In this document: in pieces, positions 10,502 through 21,684 of the stretch
Numbering within the stretch: position 1 is the first letter of the stretch
Layout: each line of letters begins with the position of its first letter
Assembly (NCBI GenBank): GCA_963585895.1
Contig: OY757939.1
Coordinates: 61,184,898-61,248,897 of the forward strand
DNA from: Sepioteuthis lessoniana
Taxonomy: Eukaryota > Mollusca > Cephalopoda > Myopsida > Loliginidae
Length of the DNA: 64,000 bases
Reading direction: 5' to 3'
Program-made: the position numbers and the translations under genes
The notes under the pieces: generated by a model
What the model was told of the DNA's origin: nothing
Seen by the model: the letters and a program-made list of their open reading frames with translations, nothing else
Database searches by the model: none

Positions 10502-10822
10502 TTATGTGTATTTTTCTCCCGCATGTAAGTGTCACATGTACTTCCATCTTAACGCATGATTTTACACTAAACTATTTCTCACTTTTCTGTCTGATGATTG
10601 TGTATACCATATGAAACTTAAAGTAATGAACTTCTTGTGTTCATGATTTGATATTTTTCTGGGTTTTGGAGCTGCTCTGCTGTCGTTGTGTTGAGGTCTT
10701 GTCTTACAAATTTTTCTCATTTGCATTTATGTTTTTATTATATATATATATATTTGGTATCCCTAAATCGGTAATTTTGTCGTAGAGTGGTTTGTTAAGT
10801 GTGTTAGTTGGTACAGAACCCC

Positions 10823-10827
<5 letters not shown>

Positions 10828-10867
<40 letters not shown>

Positions 10868-10892
10868 CACACACACACACACACACACACAC
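10828..10892. repeat. (TA)n(CA)n compound microsatellite
   Basis: TA dinucleotides to about 10864, then CA dinucleotides, flanked by short TA runs at 10738-10752 and 10895-10911. Confidence 0.95.
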
Positions 10893-11064
10893 TCATATAT
10901 ATAGATATATAGACTGGTAAGATGATTTCTTGGGTTTGGAACGTAAATAAAAAAGCAACATAGATCCAATTCGAAATTTAGTTTTGCTTTATAATACAAC
11001 AATATTCATCATTTTATCTTCTTATATCATCCAAGCTCTTTCCCTCACGAGCTACCGAGCTACG

Positions 11065-11245
11065 GTCATGTAGCTTCACCCTTGAAGTTCTGCAAAGCTC
11101 GCCGAGAATTTGCCACTGGTCTTGCTGCGATTTCATGAGAAATAAACTCTTTCAGTTCGTCAGTTGTCTGCACGTTACATTTAAAGACACGATTCTTCAG
11201 GTATCCTCAGAGGAAGTAATCACGATTAATCACTATTTGCCCATA
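11065..11245 (-). pseudogene. Tc1/mariner-superfamily transposase C-terminal fragment
   Basis: Minus-strand reading gives DYFL, a TGA stop where Trp is usual, then GYLKNRVF and TTDELKEFISHEIAA followed by RRALQNFK. This matches the end of DDE_3-type transposases (PDF.LWGYLK..V followed by an LK..I..EI helix). Only ~60 codons survive and no inverted repeat was found. From here to 11560 nothing else is recognised. Confidence 0.55.
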
Positions 11246-11565
11246 GCTGAGAGGGTGGGTGTTGTAGAGTCACCAACGATGATTATATTGGTAATGGCTG
11301 ATGTTTGATATGGGAGATGAAATCAAAAAACACAATTCGTCCAAGCGTATTTATTCCCTTCGTTCAGAGAGATAATCAAAAACCCTGCTTCTTTTAGGGT
11401 GGTTTACAGAACGCTGAACCCACACTTTGGCTTTGCAAGGGCGGCATCGTCTGACCAGTTCCTGCCTCCACTTGAATAGCCGGTCGAGTCTGGTAACATC
11501 ATCAAGTCCTCGGTTGACTGCTTAGTTTCTTTGTTTAATAGGATATCAACCATATTGATAATGCT

Positions 11566-11745
11566 AAAGCCATCCTTGTTGAAGAACAATAGCTGTACTA
11601 TTTAACCCATAGCTTGGGGGATAAGGGAGCTTATGTCTTTCCCAAAGGTATTTGTCCGAAAGTTAAATTGATAGCGCGACTGGTGTTCGAACTCGTTTAT
11701 TTTGAGGCTGCAGCCCAGCACGTTAGCCACAACAACCCAGTGACT
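11566..11745 (-). mobile_element. SINE1 copy, minus strand, tail lost
   Basis: In reverse it carries the tRNA-like head (box-B-like GAGTTCGAACACCAG, then GCGCTATCAA), the CCCAAGCTATGGGTTAAATAGTAC block and GGATGGCTTTAGCAT, but not the hairpin tail. The segment agrees well with 43871-44060. Confidence 0.75.
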
Positions 11746-11879
11746 CTGTCTTGGTTGACCGCTGTTTTCAGTCCGAGGTGTTAGATCAAACATATCGTGT
11801 TTCATCAAGTCTATCGGATAAACGTTGTCGGTTTCTCTTTCTTCCAGCTGTCGTTTTTCTTTTTTTTTCTTTTTAAATA

Positions 11880-12190
11880 ACTTCCGCCCTGTCGGCTAGA
11901 GCTGTAGAATACGTTGACTGCTCTTCTGTAGAGAGGTAAGATCCCCCCCCAAACGAGTGTCCTGGTGACACTAATTTGCATATAATGGTGAAGCTCCATC
12001 ACTGGAGATTTTGACGCATCTGGAGTAGCTCTTTATTGCCAATACTCCTAAGTCCACATTAAGTCGAAGCAGCAGTACCTGTTAACAAATCATTTGTGTT
12101 AGATAGGAGTACTTGATAAAAAGAATTACTAATGTTAGATACTTGCAAAAATTAAACTATGTGCAAGTAAATGAGCTTCTCTTTCACTCG

Positions 12191-12252
<62 letters not shown>

Positions 12253-12330
12253 AGGTTTTGGCATTATATAACCCAAAAGGGTTGATATACCATAAAAAGC
12301 AAGCAAACAACCAACCAACCTAAAAATAAC
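11880..12330 (+). mobile_element. R retroposon copy with expanded (TA)n
   Basis: Head GCCCTGTCGGCTAGAGCTGTAGAATAC, TGTAGAGAGGTAAG, GAGTGTCCTGG, then shortened subrepeats. A (TA)n run at about 12192-12249 replaces part of the body, followed by AACAGGTTTTGGCATTATATAACCC, GGTTGATATACC and a CCAACCAACC end. It ends about 30 bp before the next R copy. Confidence 0.75.
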
Positions 12331-12356
12331 TGATCTATTCACACTCCACGATTTTT

Positions 12357-12770
12357 TGGGGCCCAGGCGACTTGGGCCGCAGAATATACCGATTGCATCT
12401 CTGCAGAGGGGCGAGACTCCCCCAATGAGTGTCCTGGATATGACATTAAACTGTGTCTGATGGCGAGGCTCCATTAATACTGGAGATTTGGGGAATGCGG
12501 AGTACCCCTTTATAGCCATCGCTCCCAGGTCTATTCTGGCCCGGAGTGATAGAACTTGATAGGATCCTGTCTATGGGTTAAATAGAACTAAACTGTGTAC
12601 TTATGCACAACCGAATTGCTTGAAATAGAACTGTTTTACCTTCAACTGCATGTAAACAAAAAACTGAGTTTTTATGCTAAATTGATATGTATAAAAATGG
12701 ATTTGGCATTAAATAATCTAAAATTGTTGAGATGCCATCAAACTAAACCAAACCAAACCAAACCAAACTA
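12357..12770 (+). mobile_element. R retroposon, short 414-bp form
   Basis: Head from GGGGCCCAGGCGACTTGGGCCGC through the CATCTCTGCAGAGGGGCGAGAC and GATATGACATTAAACTG blocks, then only about one set of subrepeats, then ATGGATTTGGCATTAAATAATC and an (AAACC)n end. It is a short variant of the 935-bp R2, with far fewer internal subrepeats. Confidence 0.8.
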
Positions 12771-12844
12771 CTGTTCAGTTACAATGCTATTCGGAAGGCG
12801 AAAAGATATAGAGTTGTACTTTTTAAGAGCATTAGCGTGAAGGG

Positions 12845-12915
12845 AAAAGCAAACAGCTTGATCCAGGATTTGAACTCGGGCGCTGTGTTCATTTATTACG
12901 ACAATAACTGTTGGC
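12845..12915 (-). mobile_element. SINE3 head fragment
   Basis: In reverse it reads a tRNA-like head with box B GAGTTCAAATCCTGGATCAAG and an ACAGTTATTGTCG box-A region, as in SINE3 at 45407. The body is missing. Confidence 0.6.
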
Positions 12916-13029
12916 GAGGCTTCTAATACGCAGAGTATATTCAAAGCAGTGGAGTAAGGCTACTCCAAAAAGGGATGTATTAAACTTGATACAAAAAGGC
13001 ATCCTGTGTTTGTAGATCACTTTGAAAAT

Positions 13030-13780
13030 CATTAATAATTGGTAGTAATACTTGAAAGTTATTAACAGTTAGAAGTAATACTTGATAGTTAATAATAATT
13101 AGTTGTAATACATGATAGTTAATAATAATTCGTAGAAAGAGTTAAAAGTTATTATTAATTGGTAGTAATACATGATAGTTATGAACAGTTAGAAGTAATA
13201 CTTGAAAGTTATTATTAATCATTAGTAATACTTGAAAGTTACTAATAATTATTGGTAATAGTTGAAAATTATTAATAATTAGTGCTAATAGTTGAAAGTT
13301 ATTAATTAGTCGTAATACTTGAAAGTTAATAATAATAATAGTAATACTTTATAGTTTTTAATAATCAGTAGTAATACTTTATAGGTATTAATAATTAGTA
13401 GTAATAGTTGAAAGTTATTAACAGTTAGAAGTAATACTTGAAAGTTATTAATAATTAGTTGTAATACTTCATCATCATCTTCATCATGTCGTGCTGATAG
13501 CACGGATATCCCAGACCTTATTTCGCCACTTTTCCCTATCGTTCATCGCCTCAGGCAGGTCTTCAGGACAACATCCTGTATCCTTACATAGTTGCTGAAT
13601 GTATGTTCGTGTTGGTCGTCCTGCTTTTGCACGGTCATGTGTGGGGGCCCATAAGAGTTGTAATACTTGAAAGTTATTAATAATTATTAGTAATACTTGA
13701 AAGTTATTATTAATTAGTTGTAATACTTAAAAGTTATTAATAATTAGTTGTAATACTTGAAACTATAAAACGATGTGTAA
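13030..13780. repeat. ~32-bp degenerate minisatellite
   Basis: TACTTGAAAGTTATTAATAATTAGTAGTAA-type units recur about 20 times with frequent substitutions. An RTE 3' fragment interrupts the array at 13470-13655. Beyond 13780 the units grade into the ~48-bp GAAACCATATAA type up to about 13980. Confidence 0.85.
13470..13655 (-). mobile_element. RTE 3'-end fragment inside the minisatellite
   Basis: 186 bp starting with (CAT)n and containing the reverse complement of the RTE C-terminal coding region. AGTTGTAATACTT occurs at 13457-13469 and 13656-13668, consistent with a 13-bp target duplication. The surrounding array contains similar words, so the duplication is not independent proof. Confidence 0.8.
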
Positions 13781-13982
13781 ATTATTTGTATTAATAATAG
13801 TTACTCGAAGTTATAATTGTTCACAAAGAATTATTACTATTACTTGAAACCATTTAATTGCTTGAAATACTCGAAACCATGTGATTACTTGGAAATTATT
13901 AGTATTATATGGGAATACTTGAAATAATGTACCAGTGTGCAAACATAGCATTAAATAGGAATAGTTACTTAAAGCCATTTAG

Positions 13983-14208
13983 GAGAGTCCTTGTGGTGTA
14001 TTGGTTAACGTGCTGGACTGTAACATCGTAGTAAGCAAGTTCGAACTCCAGTCACGCTATCACATTTATTTTCGGACTAATACCCCAAGGAAAGGCGAGA
14101 AGCCAACTTATTCTCCATTTCTGTCCTACTATAAGGATGACTTTGGCATCAAATAATTCACGAAGGTTGATGAACCATTAAACAAGAAACCAAACCAAAT
14201 CAAACCAT
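13983..14208 (+). mobile_element. SINE1 copy
   Basis: The tRNA-like head GTCCTTGTGGTGTATTGG (box-A-like) and AAGTTCGAACTCCAG (box B GTTCGAACTC) is followed by GACTTTGGCATCAAATAATTC, GGTTGATGAACCATTAAAC and an AAACCAAACCAAAT end. It is more diverged than the 43871 copy. Confidence 0.8.
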
Positions 14209-14367
14209 TAAAACCATAAAATTGTGTACAAATTATTGGTGTTAAGAATAGCTACTTGAAGCTATAATTGTTTACAATGATTATTATTACTTAATTGGAA
14301 TCATATAACTGCTTGAAATTACTTCGGCATTAAAAAACCTCACAAGGGTTGACATGCCGTAAAACTA

Positions 14368-14756
14368 GCTAAGTGTTGTTATTTAGTAAGAGGAACACTA
14401 ATTGCTAAGTGTTGTCATTTGCTAAGAGGAACACTAATAGCTAAGTGTTGTCATTTGCTAAGAGGAACACCAATAGCTAAGTGTTGTCATTTGCTAAGAG
14501 GAACACCAATAGCTAAGTGTTGTCATTTGCTAAGAGGAACACTAATAGCTAAGTGTTGTCATTTGCTAAGAGGAACACCAATAGCTAAGTGTTGTCATTT
14601 GCTAAGAGGAACACTAATAGCTAAGTGTTATCATTTGCTAAGAGGAACACCAATAGCTAAGTGTTGTCATTTGCTAAGAGGAACACTAATAGCTAAGTGT
14701 TGTCATTTGCTAAGAGGAACACCAATAGCTAAGTGTTGTCATTTACTAAGCTCAGC
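14368..14756. repeat. 36-bp tandem array, ~11 units
   Basis: GCTAAGTGTTGTCATTTGCT plus AAGAGGAACACYAATA repeats with an exact 36-bp period from 14368 to 14756. From the fourth unit onward the C/T position alternates between neighbours, giving a 72-bp higher-order period. Because 36 is a multiple of three, a frame coding for a 12-residue repeat stays open by construction. An R/SINE hairpin tail (GGCATTAAAAAACC..GGTTGACATGCC) abuts the left edge. Confidence 0.95.
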
Positions 14757-14784
14757 TTAGTTTGAATCAAGGGTAGAAGTATAG

Positions 14785-14900
14785 GGTACCTAGCGAGAAC
14801 CGAACGCACAGATCAGACTGCTTTACTCGCTAATCATATACCACTGTGTAGTATATTATTTCCAGTGACTACCAAAGAAACGACTCGTTAGAATTGTTAT
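14785..14900 (-). mobile_element. SINE6-like tRNA-derived fragment
   Basis: CTAGCGAGAACCGAACGCAC and TTACTCGCTAATCAT in reverse look like a tRNA box B and box A. The following block (TAGTATATTATTTCCAGTGACTACC) matches the segment after a similar head at 16715-16850. Confidence 0.5.
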
Positions 14901-15037
14901 ATCATGGTATCCTTATTGTTATATTATGGTATCATTATTGTGATATTATGGTATCCTTTTTGTTATAATATGGTATCATTATTGCTTTCAAAAATTTAAC
15001 CTTTGCCATTTTGTAAGTTTTTTTTCTAAATATGATT

Positions 15038-15240
15038 TGGTTTCTTTGTTTTATGGCATATCAATCTTTGTGGGTTATCTAATGCTAAGCCATCCTCACA
15101 GAAGAACTGCAGTGGTACTGTTTAACCAATAGCTAGTGAATGTAGAAGGCGTTCATACCTTTCTCAAGAGTGTTATCACGCAAGTGAATGTATTTACGCG
15201 ACTGGAGTTCGAACTCATTTCTAGCACGATAGCTATTAAG
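15038..15240 (-). mobile_element. SINE1 copy, minus strand
   Basis: Starts with the tail (TTTGGTTTCTTTGTTTTATGG, CATATCAATCTTTGTGGGTTA) and runs through GCCATCCTCACAGAAGAACTG to the tRNA-like head with box B GAGTTCGAACTC read in reverse GAGTTCGAACTCCAG. Confidence 0.75.
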
Positions 15241-15393
15241 ACATAGGAACTCCACCTTTTTAGAACTTAGATAATTATGGAGAATATAACATCTGGAAGC
15301 ACCCATGAAGGTGTCTGGCAACTTTACAAAATTTTTCTTCCTGTAAATTATAGTGATCATCTGATTGCTAGATATGTGTTTGGGTGAGGTTAG

Positions 15394-16197
<804 letters not shown>

Positions 16198-16600
16198 AAT
16201 TTTCAAATTTTTCTGACATTTTTACCGCTTAAATAACTATTTTTTTAAATTGTTGCGGAAGGAGAATTTGAATGGAAGGAAGTGAAACAAAAACACCAAC
16301 AATCAGAATCTTAACCAGAACCATTCTGATTCATTTTCTTTAGAATTCACTCGAGGATTTGATTAAAAAATATTGATTTTCTGTCGTTTCAGACGTGGGA
16401 TCTATTTCCAACATAAACTCAATGCCAAAACGATCTCTGATTTTCTGACATGCATATATACCCATTATTTTTATTTTCATTATCTTCCGTGAGGAGGAAA
16501 ATATATAACAGTAGGAGTGTGAGAAAACTATTAGGACCCAAGGTTCACCATTCAAAAGTTGACATTTGTAAATAAAACGAAGGCAAAGATAACCAGTATC
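16198..16600. other. Unrecognised AT-rich stretch
   Basis: No repeat shared with the window, no RNA gene and no credible open frame seen. Confidence 0.45.
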
Positions 16601-16616
16601 TCTCTCTCTCTCTCCT

Positions 16617-16701
<85 letters not shown>

Positions 16702-16710
16702 ATGTATGTT
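16601..16710. repeat. (CT)n(CA)n(TA)n(TG)n compound microsatellite
   Basis: CT run, CA run, about 23 TA units, then TG/TATG units. Confidence 0.95.
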
Positions 16711-16714
16711 GTAA

Positions 16715-16850
16715 AGTCAGTGAGAATCGAACTCACTAACACTGGCCTGATAGCTTAACTCGCTAAGCATCGATAAAACGCGAGATTGTTCACATTTTGT
16801 AGTATGCTGTTTCCTGTGATTATTGAAGATATAATACGCGCGAATTATTT
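16715..16850 (-). mobile_element. SINE6-like tRNA-derived fragment
   Basis: In reverse it reads CGATGCTTAGCGAGTTAAGC (box-A-like) and TGAGTTCGATTCTCACTGAC (box B GTTCGATTC). The adjoining TAGTATGCTGTTTCCTGTGA block is shared with 14785-14900. A third relative lies at 19975-20075. Confidence 0.55.
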
Positions 16851-16857
16851 ATTCTAA

Positions 16858-17094
16858 ATGAGGTTACTGTCCATCGTGGTCGGGGCTCAAGTCGTACTGT
16901 TTATTTTCTTGCTTTGTGATGGAAGAGTAAAAACATGTCGAGTGGTTTGTGCTTATTTGTTCATTTATGAATTTTTAAAGCGTCTCTCGTCACAGTTTGT
17001 TTGGCTGAGGATCTTCTTGAGATTGTCATTTGGTTTATCTTCGCTTTTATACTATAAATCGAATAATAAAAAAAGAGAAAAAAAGCAAGAATAG
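16858..17094 (+). CDS. Small ORF with signal-peptide-like start, doubtful
   Basis: The 78-codon frame begins MRLLSIVVGAQVVLFIFLLC, which resembles a cleavable signal peptide or a membrane anchor, then DGRVKTC and a second hydrophobic stretch before ending in the Lys-rich translation of the purine tract. No family resemblance was found. The start lies in sequence adjoining a SINE6-like fragment. It could be a chance frame, or a first exon whose splice donor I cannot identify. Confidence 0.15.
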   Translation: MRLLSIVVGAQVVLFIFLLCDGRVKTCRVVCAYLFIYEFLKRLSSQFVWLRIFLRLSFGLSSLLYYKSNNKKREKKQE

Positions 17095-17203
17095 GAAAGA
17101 AAGGGAAAGAAAAGAAGTATTGCAGAAAGAAAGAAAGTGTTAAAGAAAAAAGAGGAACGAAAAAAAGAAACGAAAAAAAGAAAAGAAAAGACAAAAGAGA
17201 AAA

Positions 17204-17257
<54 letters not shown>

Positions 17258-18402
17258 GGAAAACGAAAGAGAAAAGAAATTGTCATAGAAAGTGATAAAG
17301 AAAGAGTGAAAATAAAGGATAAAAAGGAGAGAGGAAAAAGAAGGAAAGAGAAAAGTCCAGAAGAAACTGATTTAGAATGAGATGAGAGAAAAAAAGGAAA
17401 AAGAAAATGAGAAAAGGAAGTTACTGTAGAAGAAAGGGAAAGAAAGGAAAGGCAACAAAAAAGAAACAAAAGAAAGGAAAAAAGAAAGAGGTAAGAAAGA
17501 AAGGAAAGGAAGAGAAAAAGAAAGTAAGTGTAAAAAAAAAAGAAAAGAAAATGATAGAGAAAAGAAAGAGAAAATTTTAAATGAAAGGAAAAAACGGAAA
17601 TAAAATTAAGGAAATGGAAATGGAAAAAAAAAGAAGAAAGAAAAAAAAACACAGTAGCAACAAAGAAATGAATGGAAGAAGAAAAAAAGTAAGGATAAAA
17701 GAAAGAAAATGATAAAGAGATAAAACAGTGGGAAAAAAGAAAATGTGAAAAAGAAAGAAAGAGTAAAAGATAGAAAGAAAAAGAAAGTGAAAAAGAAAGA
17801 AAGGACCAGAAAAAGAAATTATAGCAAGTAAAAAGTGGTTAGAAAGAAAAGAAAGGAAGAGAAAAAGAAAGCAAGAGTAAAAGAAAGAAAGAAAAGAAAG
17901 TGAAAAAGAAAGGAAAAAGGAAAGAGAGGAAATTAAGAGAAAAATAAAGGATTTATAAAAAAAGAAAATGATAAAGAAAGAAAAGAACTAGAAAAAGGAA
18001 AAAGCGAAAAAGAAAGAAAGGACCAGAAAAAGAAAGGGAAAAAGAAAGAAAGTGAAAGAAAAAGGTAAAAGAAAGTGAAAACGAAAGAACCGAGAAAGAA
18101 AGGGAATGAAGAGAAAAAGAAAGGAAAAGTAAAAGAAAGAAAAGAACTAGAAAAAGAAAAAAGTGAAAAAGAAAGAAGGAAAGAAAAGAAAGTGAAAAAG
18201 AAAGAAGGAAAGAAAAGAAAGTGAAAAGAAAGAAAGCGAAAGAAAAAGATTAAAGAAAGGCAAATGAAAGAAATGAGAAAAAAGGGAATGAAGAGGAAAA
18301 AAGGAAGAGTAAAACAAAGAAAATGATAAAGAGAGAAAAGGACAAGAAAAAGCGAAAAAGAAAGAAAGAAAAGAAAGGGAAAAAGAAAGTAAGTAAAAGT
18401 AA
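17060..18402. repeat. Purine-rich tract, left block (~1.35 kb)
   Basis: Nearly pure A/G on the plus strand (GAAAAAGAAAG blocks) with a (GA)n core at 17208-17251. The tract stops where a SINE4 copy starts and resumes at 19489, so it was probably one ~1.8 kb tract. Confidence 0.9.
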
Positions 18403-18403
18403 A

Positions 18404-18656
18404 GTTGTCTCCCTTAGTCGAGGGCGACCAGAAGGCTCCCTTTTCAATAGCTACTTCACCGAACTGTAGGGGAGGGCGCTACTCCTTTCCCTGGATTGCT
18501 CCACTTTACTCTTGATCCGTACCTTATAATGCCGAGTGTTAAGCTAGGAGGCATCAAGTACTATTTTTAAAGTCTTTGGTATGACGCGACCTGGGATTGA
18601 ACCCAGGTCTCTCGGACCTTTGGTGAATACTCTACCCCCTAGGCCAATGAGCCGGA
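18404..18656 (-). mobile_element. SINE4 copy
   Basis: In reverse the head reads CCGGCTCATTGGCCTAGGGG (box-A-like) and GACCTGGGTTCAATCCCAGG (box B GGTTCAATCC). The body contains ACTTGATGCCTCC, AGTGGAGCAATCCAGGGAAAGG and AAAAGGGAGCCTTC. It is the best-preserved head of the three SINE4 copies here (also 49971 and 50525). Confidence 0.8.
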
Positions 18657-19268
18657 GGTTATTTAACGCCAAATCCATTTTTATGTAAATAATCAGTTCT
18701 ATTTTGAACAATTCAGTTTAGCATGAGTACACAGTTTAATTGTCAAAAACATTTCTATTTCAAACTATTCAGTTTAGTCAGGCAGTTCTAATTCAGATAA
18801 TTCAGTTTAGCATAAGTCCAGATTTTGTTTACACACAGTTAAATGTAAAAGCAGTTCTATATTAAACAATTCAGTTTTGTGTAAGTACAATTTCAATGTC
18901 AAAAACAGTTCCCTTTCAAATAATTCAGTTTAGCATAAGCACGGAGTTTAAATGTAAGTACGGTTAAATTGTCAAAAACATTTCTATCTCAAGCTATTCA
19001 GTTTTGTCAAACAGTTCAGTTTAGTATGAGTATGCCGTTAGTTTTATTTACCCATAGATAGGGCCCTATCTGGTGCTACCACGCCGGGCCAGAGTGGACC
19101 TGGGAGTAATGTCAATGAAGGTGTGCTCTGCATTCCCTAAAGCTCCAGCATTACTGGAACCTCACCATCAGATTGTTTAGTGTCATATCCAGGACACTCA
19201 TTGGGGGTGGTGGTCCTACCCCTCTGCAGAGGTGCAGTCAATGTATTCTACAGCCCCAGCCGACTGGG
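18657..19268 (-). mobile_element. R retroposon copy within the purine tract
   Basis: Tail GTTATTTAACGCCAAATCC, AT-rich subrepeats (AATTCAGTTTAGCAT), then head landmarks in reverse: CATAGATAGGGCCCTATC, AGAGTGGACCTGGGAG, CCTCTGCAGAGGTGCAG and TGTATTCTACAGCCCCAGCC. Confidence 0.8.
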
Positions 19269-19488
19269 CAATACACAGTTAAATGTTAAAACGGTTTTAT
19301 TTCAAATAATTCAGTTTAGCATAAGTACACAGTTTAGACGTCAAAACAGTTCTATTTCGAGCAATTCGGCTGTACTGGAACCTCACCATCAGATTGTTTA
19401 GTGTCATATCTAGGACACTCGTTCGTGGGGTTTTACCCCTCTGCAGAGGTGCAGTCGGTGTATTCTACAGCCCCAGCCGACTGGGCAA
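19269..19488 (-). mobile_element. Second, partial R head in tandem
   Basis: A short body remnant and a second copy of the head (GGAACCTCACCATCAGATTG to TCTACAGCCCCAGCCGACTG), directly following the first. Unequal exchange or a nested insertion would explain two heads with one tail. Confidence 0.75.
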
Positions 19489-19950
19489 GAGAAAGAAAGG
19501 GAATGAAGAAGAAAAGAAAGGAAGCGTTAAAGAAAGAAAATGATGAAAGATAAAAGAATAGGAAAAACAAAAAAGAAAGCATAAAAGAAAGAAGGAAAGA
19601 AAAGAAAGGGAAAAAGAACGAAAGAGAAAAAGAACGAAAGGGAAAGGAAAAGATAAAGGAAAGGATAACGAAAGAGCTGAGAAAGAAAGGCAATGAAGAG
19701 GAAAAGAAAGGAAGAGTTAAAGAAAGAAAATCATAAAGTGAGAAAAGAACTGGAAAAAACGAAAAAGAAAGAATAAAAGAAAGAATAAAATAAAGAAAGA
19801 AAGAAAGAGAAAAAGAAAGAAAGTGAAAGAAAAAGATAAACGAAAGGAAAGCGAAAGAGCTGAGAAAGAAAGGGAATGTAGAGAAAAAGAAAGGAAGAAT
19901 AAAAGAAAGAAAGAAAATAAAGGGAAAAACGAAGAGAAACAGTGAAAGTG
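19489..19950. repeat. Purine-rich tract, right block
   Basis: Continues the AAAGAAAGGGAATGAAGAG pattern seen before 18402. Confidence 0.85.
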
Positions 19951-19974
19951 AAAACTAATAAAATAAAAGTTGTT

Positions 19975-20075
19975 GATAGCGAATTGCTAAGCTTAGTACA
20001 AGATTTCTCAGTAACAATTGAACTCACGAACAATGGAGTGTTAATCTATTTTGCTAACTATTTTACATGGTGCGA
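19975..20075 (-). mobile_element. SINE6-like tRNA-derived fragment
   Basis: AACAATTGAACTCACGAACA and TTTTGCTAACTATTTTAC match the box B and box A order of the heads at 14785 and 16715. Strongly diverged. Confidence 0.4.
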
Positions 20076-20337
20076 CTGAATTACCTTTCAGATTTTAACC
20101 TGTCACTTGTGTGGTGCAAATGATTTTAGGCAAGTAGTAATGATAGCTCCATGTCTTACTATTTTCTTTTCAGATCCAATCAGTTACAATCTTAGCTTGG
20201 TTCGGTGTATATCGCGCGCTTGCTGTTGAAACGTTTTTTTTAAGACTGGTGAATCTATGATTGCTACACAGAGAACTTTTCGTGCTCATTTCATGATGTA
20301 TAAGAATGTTACTGTTCCGGATAGAAAATCGATACTG

Positions 20338-20794
20338 TGTTGTATACTCATGTGCAGATTCATGCATGCATACAGAATCATAACGACGACACAATAAAGA
20401 CGAGCGACACAGTTCTTAGAAAAATATACCTCTCACTTTATTTGAAAGGGTTGTGTGTGAGAGGGAGTTGTAGACCGAACAGAACTGCAACATATTGACC
20501 CCCACTCTTATGGCCATCAGCGTTTCTTTTACGTTCTCCTGGGCTGCTCAACTGGGAGCCTGGGGGCCCAGCCTCTCTGGGTGCTGGTTTTCTCTATCGC
20601 ATCTTACCTCCATCTGGTATGGCCTCCAAACTGACTGACTTCCCGTCTTCGCCAAGTTATATAATAGTTCAACGTCCACCTTCTTGTGGGCGTCACAATT
20701 TTGCACTCATTCAACCTGTCCACAGTCAAGACTATAATACCCTGATTATTTCCTATTTTGATTGCCCGGCCGGATCGTAGGTCAATATACAACA
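20338..20794 (-). mobile_element. Solo LTR, family L, with 4-bp target duplication
   Basis: The 457-bp copy starts TGTTGTATACTC and ends AATATACAACA, flanked by ACTG at 20334-20337 and 20795-20798. It contains the shared blocks CACTTTATTTGAAAGGGTTG, CATATTGACCCCCACTC, GGGGGCCCAGCC and GTTATATAATAG. The terminal TGTTG/CAACA and the 4-bp duplication identify it as an LTR. By TATA and AATAAA order the sense strand is minus. Confidence 0.88.
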
Positions 20795-21340
20795 ACTGCT
20801 TTGGGTGGAAAATACTATCTGGAATAATATCATTCTGACGTATAATGAAATCAGCACAAAAAGCTGTGTAGCAATTTCAGATTCGTTAGTCTTAAAGAAT
20901 GTTTTTGCAGCAAACGCATCGTGTGCACAGGTCCAAGCCATGACTGTAGCTAATTGGACCTGAAAAAAAAAAAGAAGAAAAAAAAAAAAAGAAGAATTGT
21001 AAGGTATGAAGCTACCATTAACCCCGTTCCTAAGTTCACTTGCATCACACAGGTAACAGTATAAAATCTGGTAGGTATTTCTGTCGCACCCAGTTCTGCG
21101 CTAAGTGTTCAAATCATAAGGATGGTGGTGGCGACATGTGTTTACAGAGAACAGCTTATTACAGGCGATTATGATGAGGATGTTGATTGATTGTCTAAGT
21201 GATTGAGAGAAGCAAATATCGAAACAATTCGACTCTTTTGTGTAACAGTAAAAGTTTCATAAAAATGGCCGCTTTTATTTATGTTGAACGAAGCTAAGCT
21301 TTCATACAGATGGAAAGAGTTTGTCTAAACTCTATTAACA
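20795..21340. other. Unrecognised stretch
   Basis: Contains an A-rich run at 20963-20992. No repeat shared with other parts of the window and no credible ORF. Confidence 0.4.
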
Positions 21341-21354
21341 TCCAAACGGTTTCA

Positions 21355-21684
21355 AGTTGATCTCCCGGATATTGTATCGAGAATAAGGTAACATCACCCT
21401 CTGCAAAGTGTGCAGAGTTGTAAGACCCTCTCAAAGAGTGTTCTGGATATGACACAAAATTGAATCTGGTGGTGAGGCTCCTATTTTGGAGCACTGTCGA
21501 GTATGGAGTCACCTCTTCATTGCCATTATTCCCCAGCCCACTCTGATAGGTTTGGTGGTATCTTTTAGGGTCTGATCATTGCGTCAAATAGATCCATTTT
21601 CGAATTTGTTTTAGATACGAATACTTGAAATTATAAAACTGTGAAGAAATTATTCGGATTAGATTGGAATACTTGAAACCATAT
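21355..21684 (+). mobile_element. R-type head followed by minisatellite
   Basis: Diverged R head (GTGTTCTGGATATGACACAAA, ATCTGGTGGTGAGGCTCC, CTCTTCATTGCCATTATTCCCC), then GATTGGAATACTTGAAACCATAT units of the ~48-bp minisatellite, which continue after the RTE insertion. Confidence 0.65.

Noticed and set aside
14368-14756. CRISPR-like regular array
   Set aside because: The units are directly contiguous with no unique spacers, in a eukaryotic context.
14419-14760. Plus frame with a 12-residue repeat (LLRGTPIAKCCH)
   Set aside because: The 36-bp period keeps any stop-free frame open; no start context or neighbouring coding signal. The DNA array itself is reported.
17140-17652. 170-codon minus-strand frame
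   Set aside because: Simple pyrimidine-rich reading of the purine tract.
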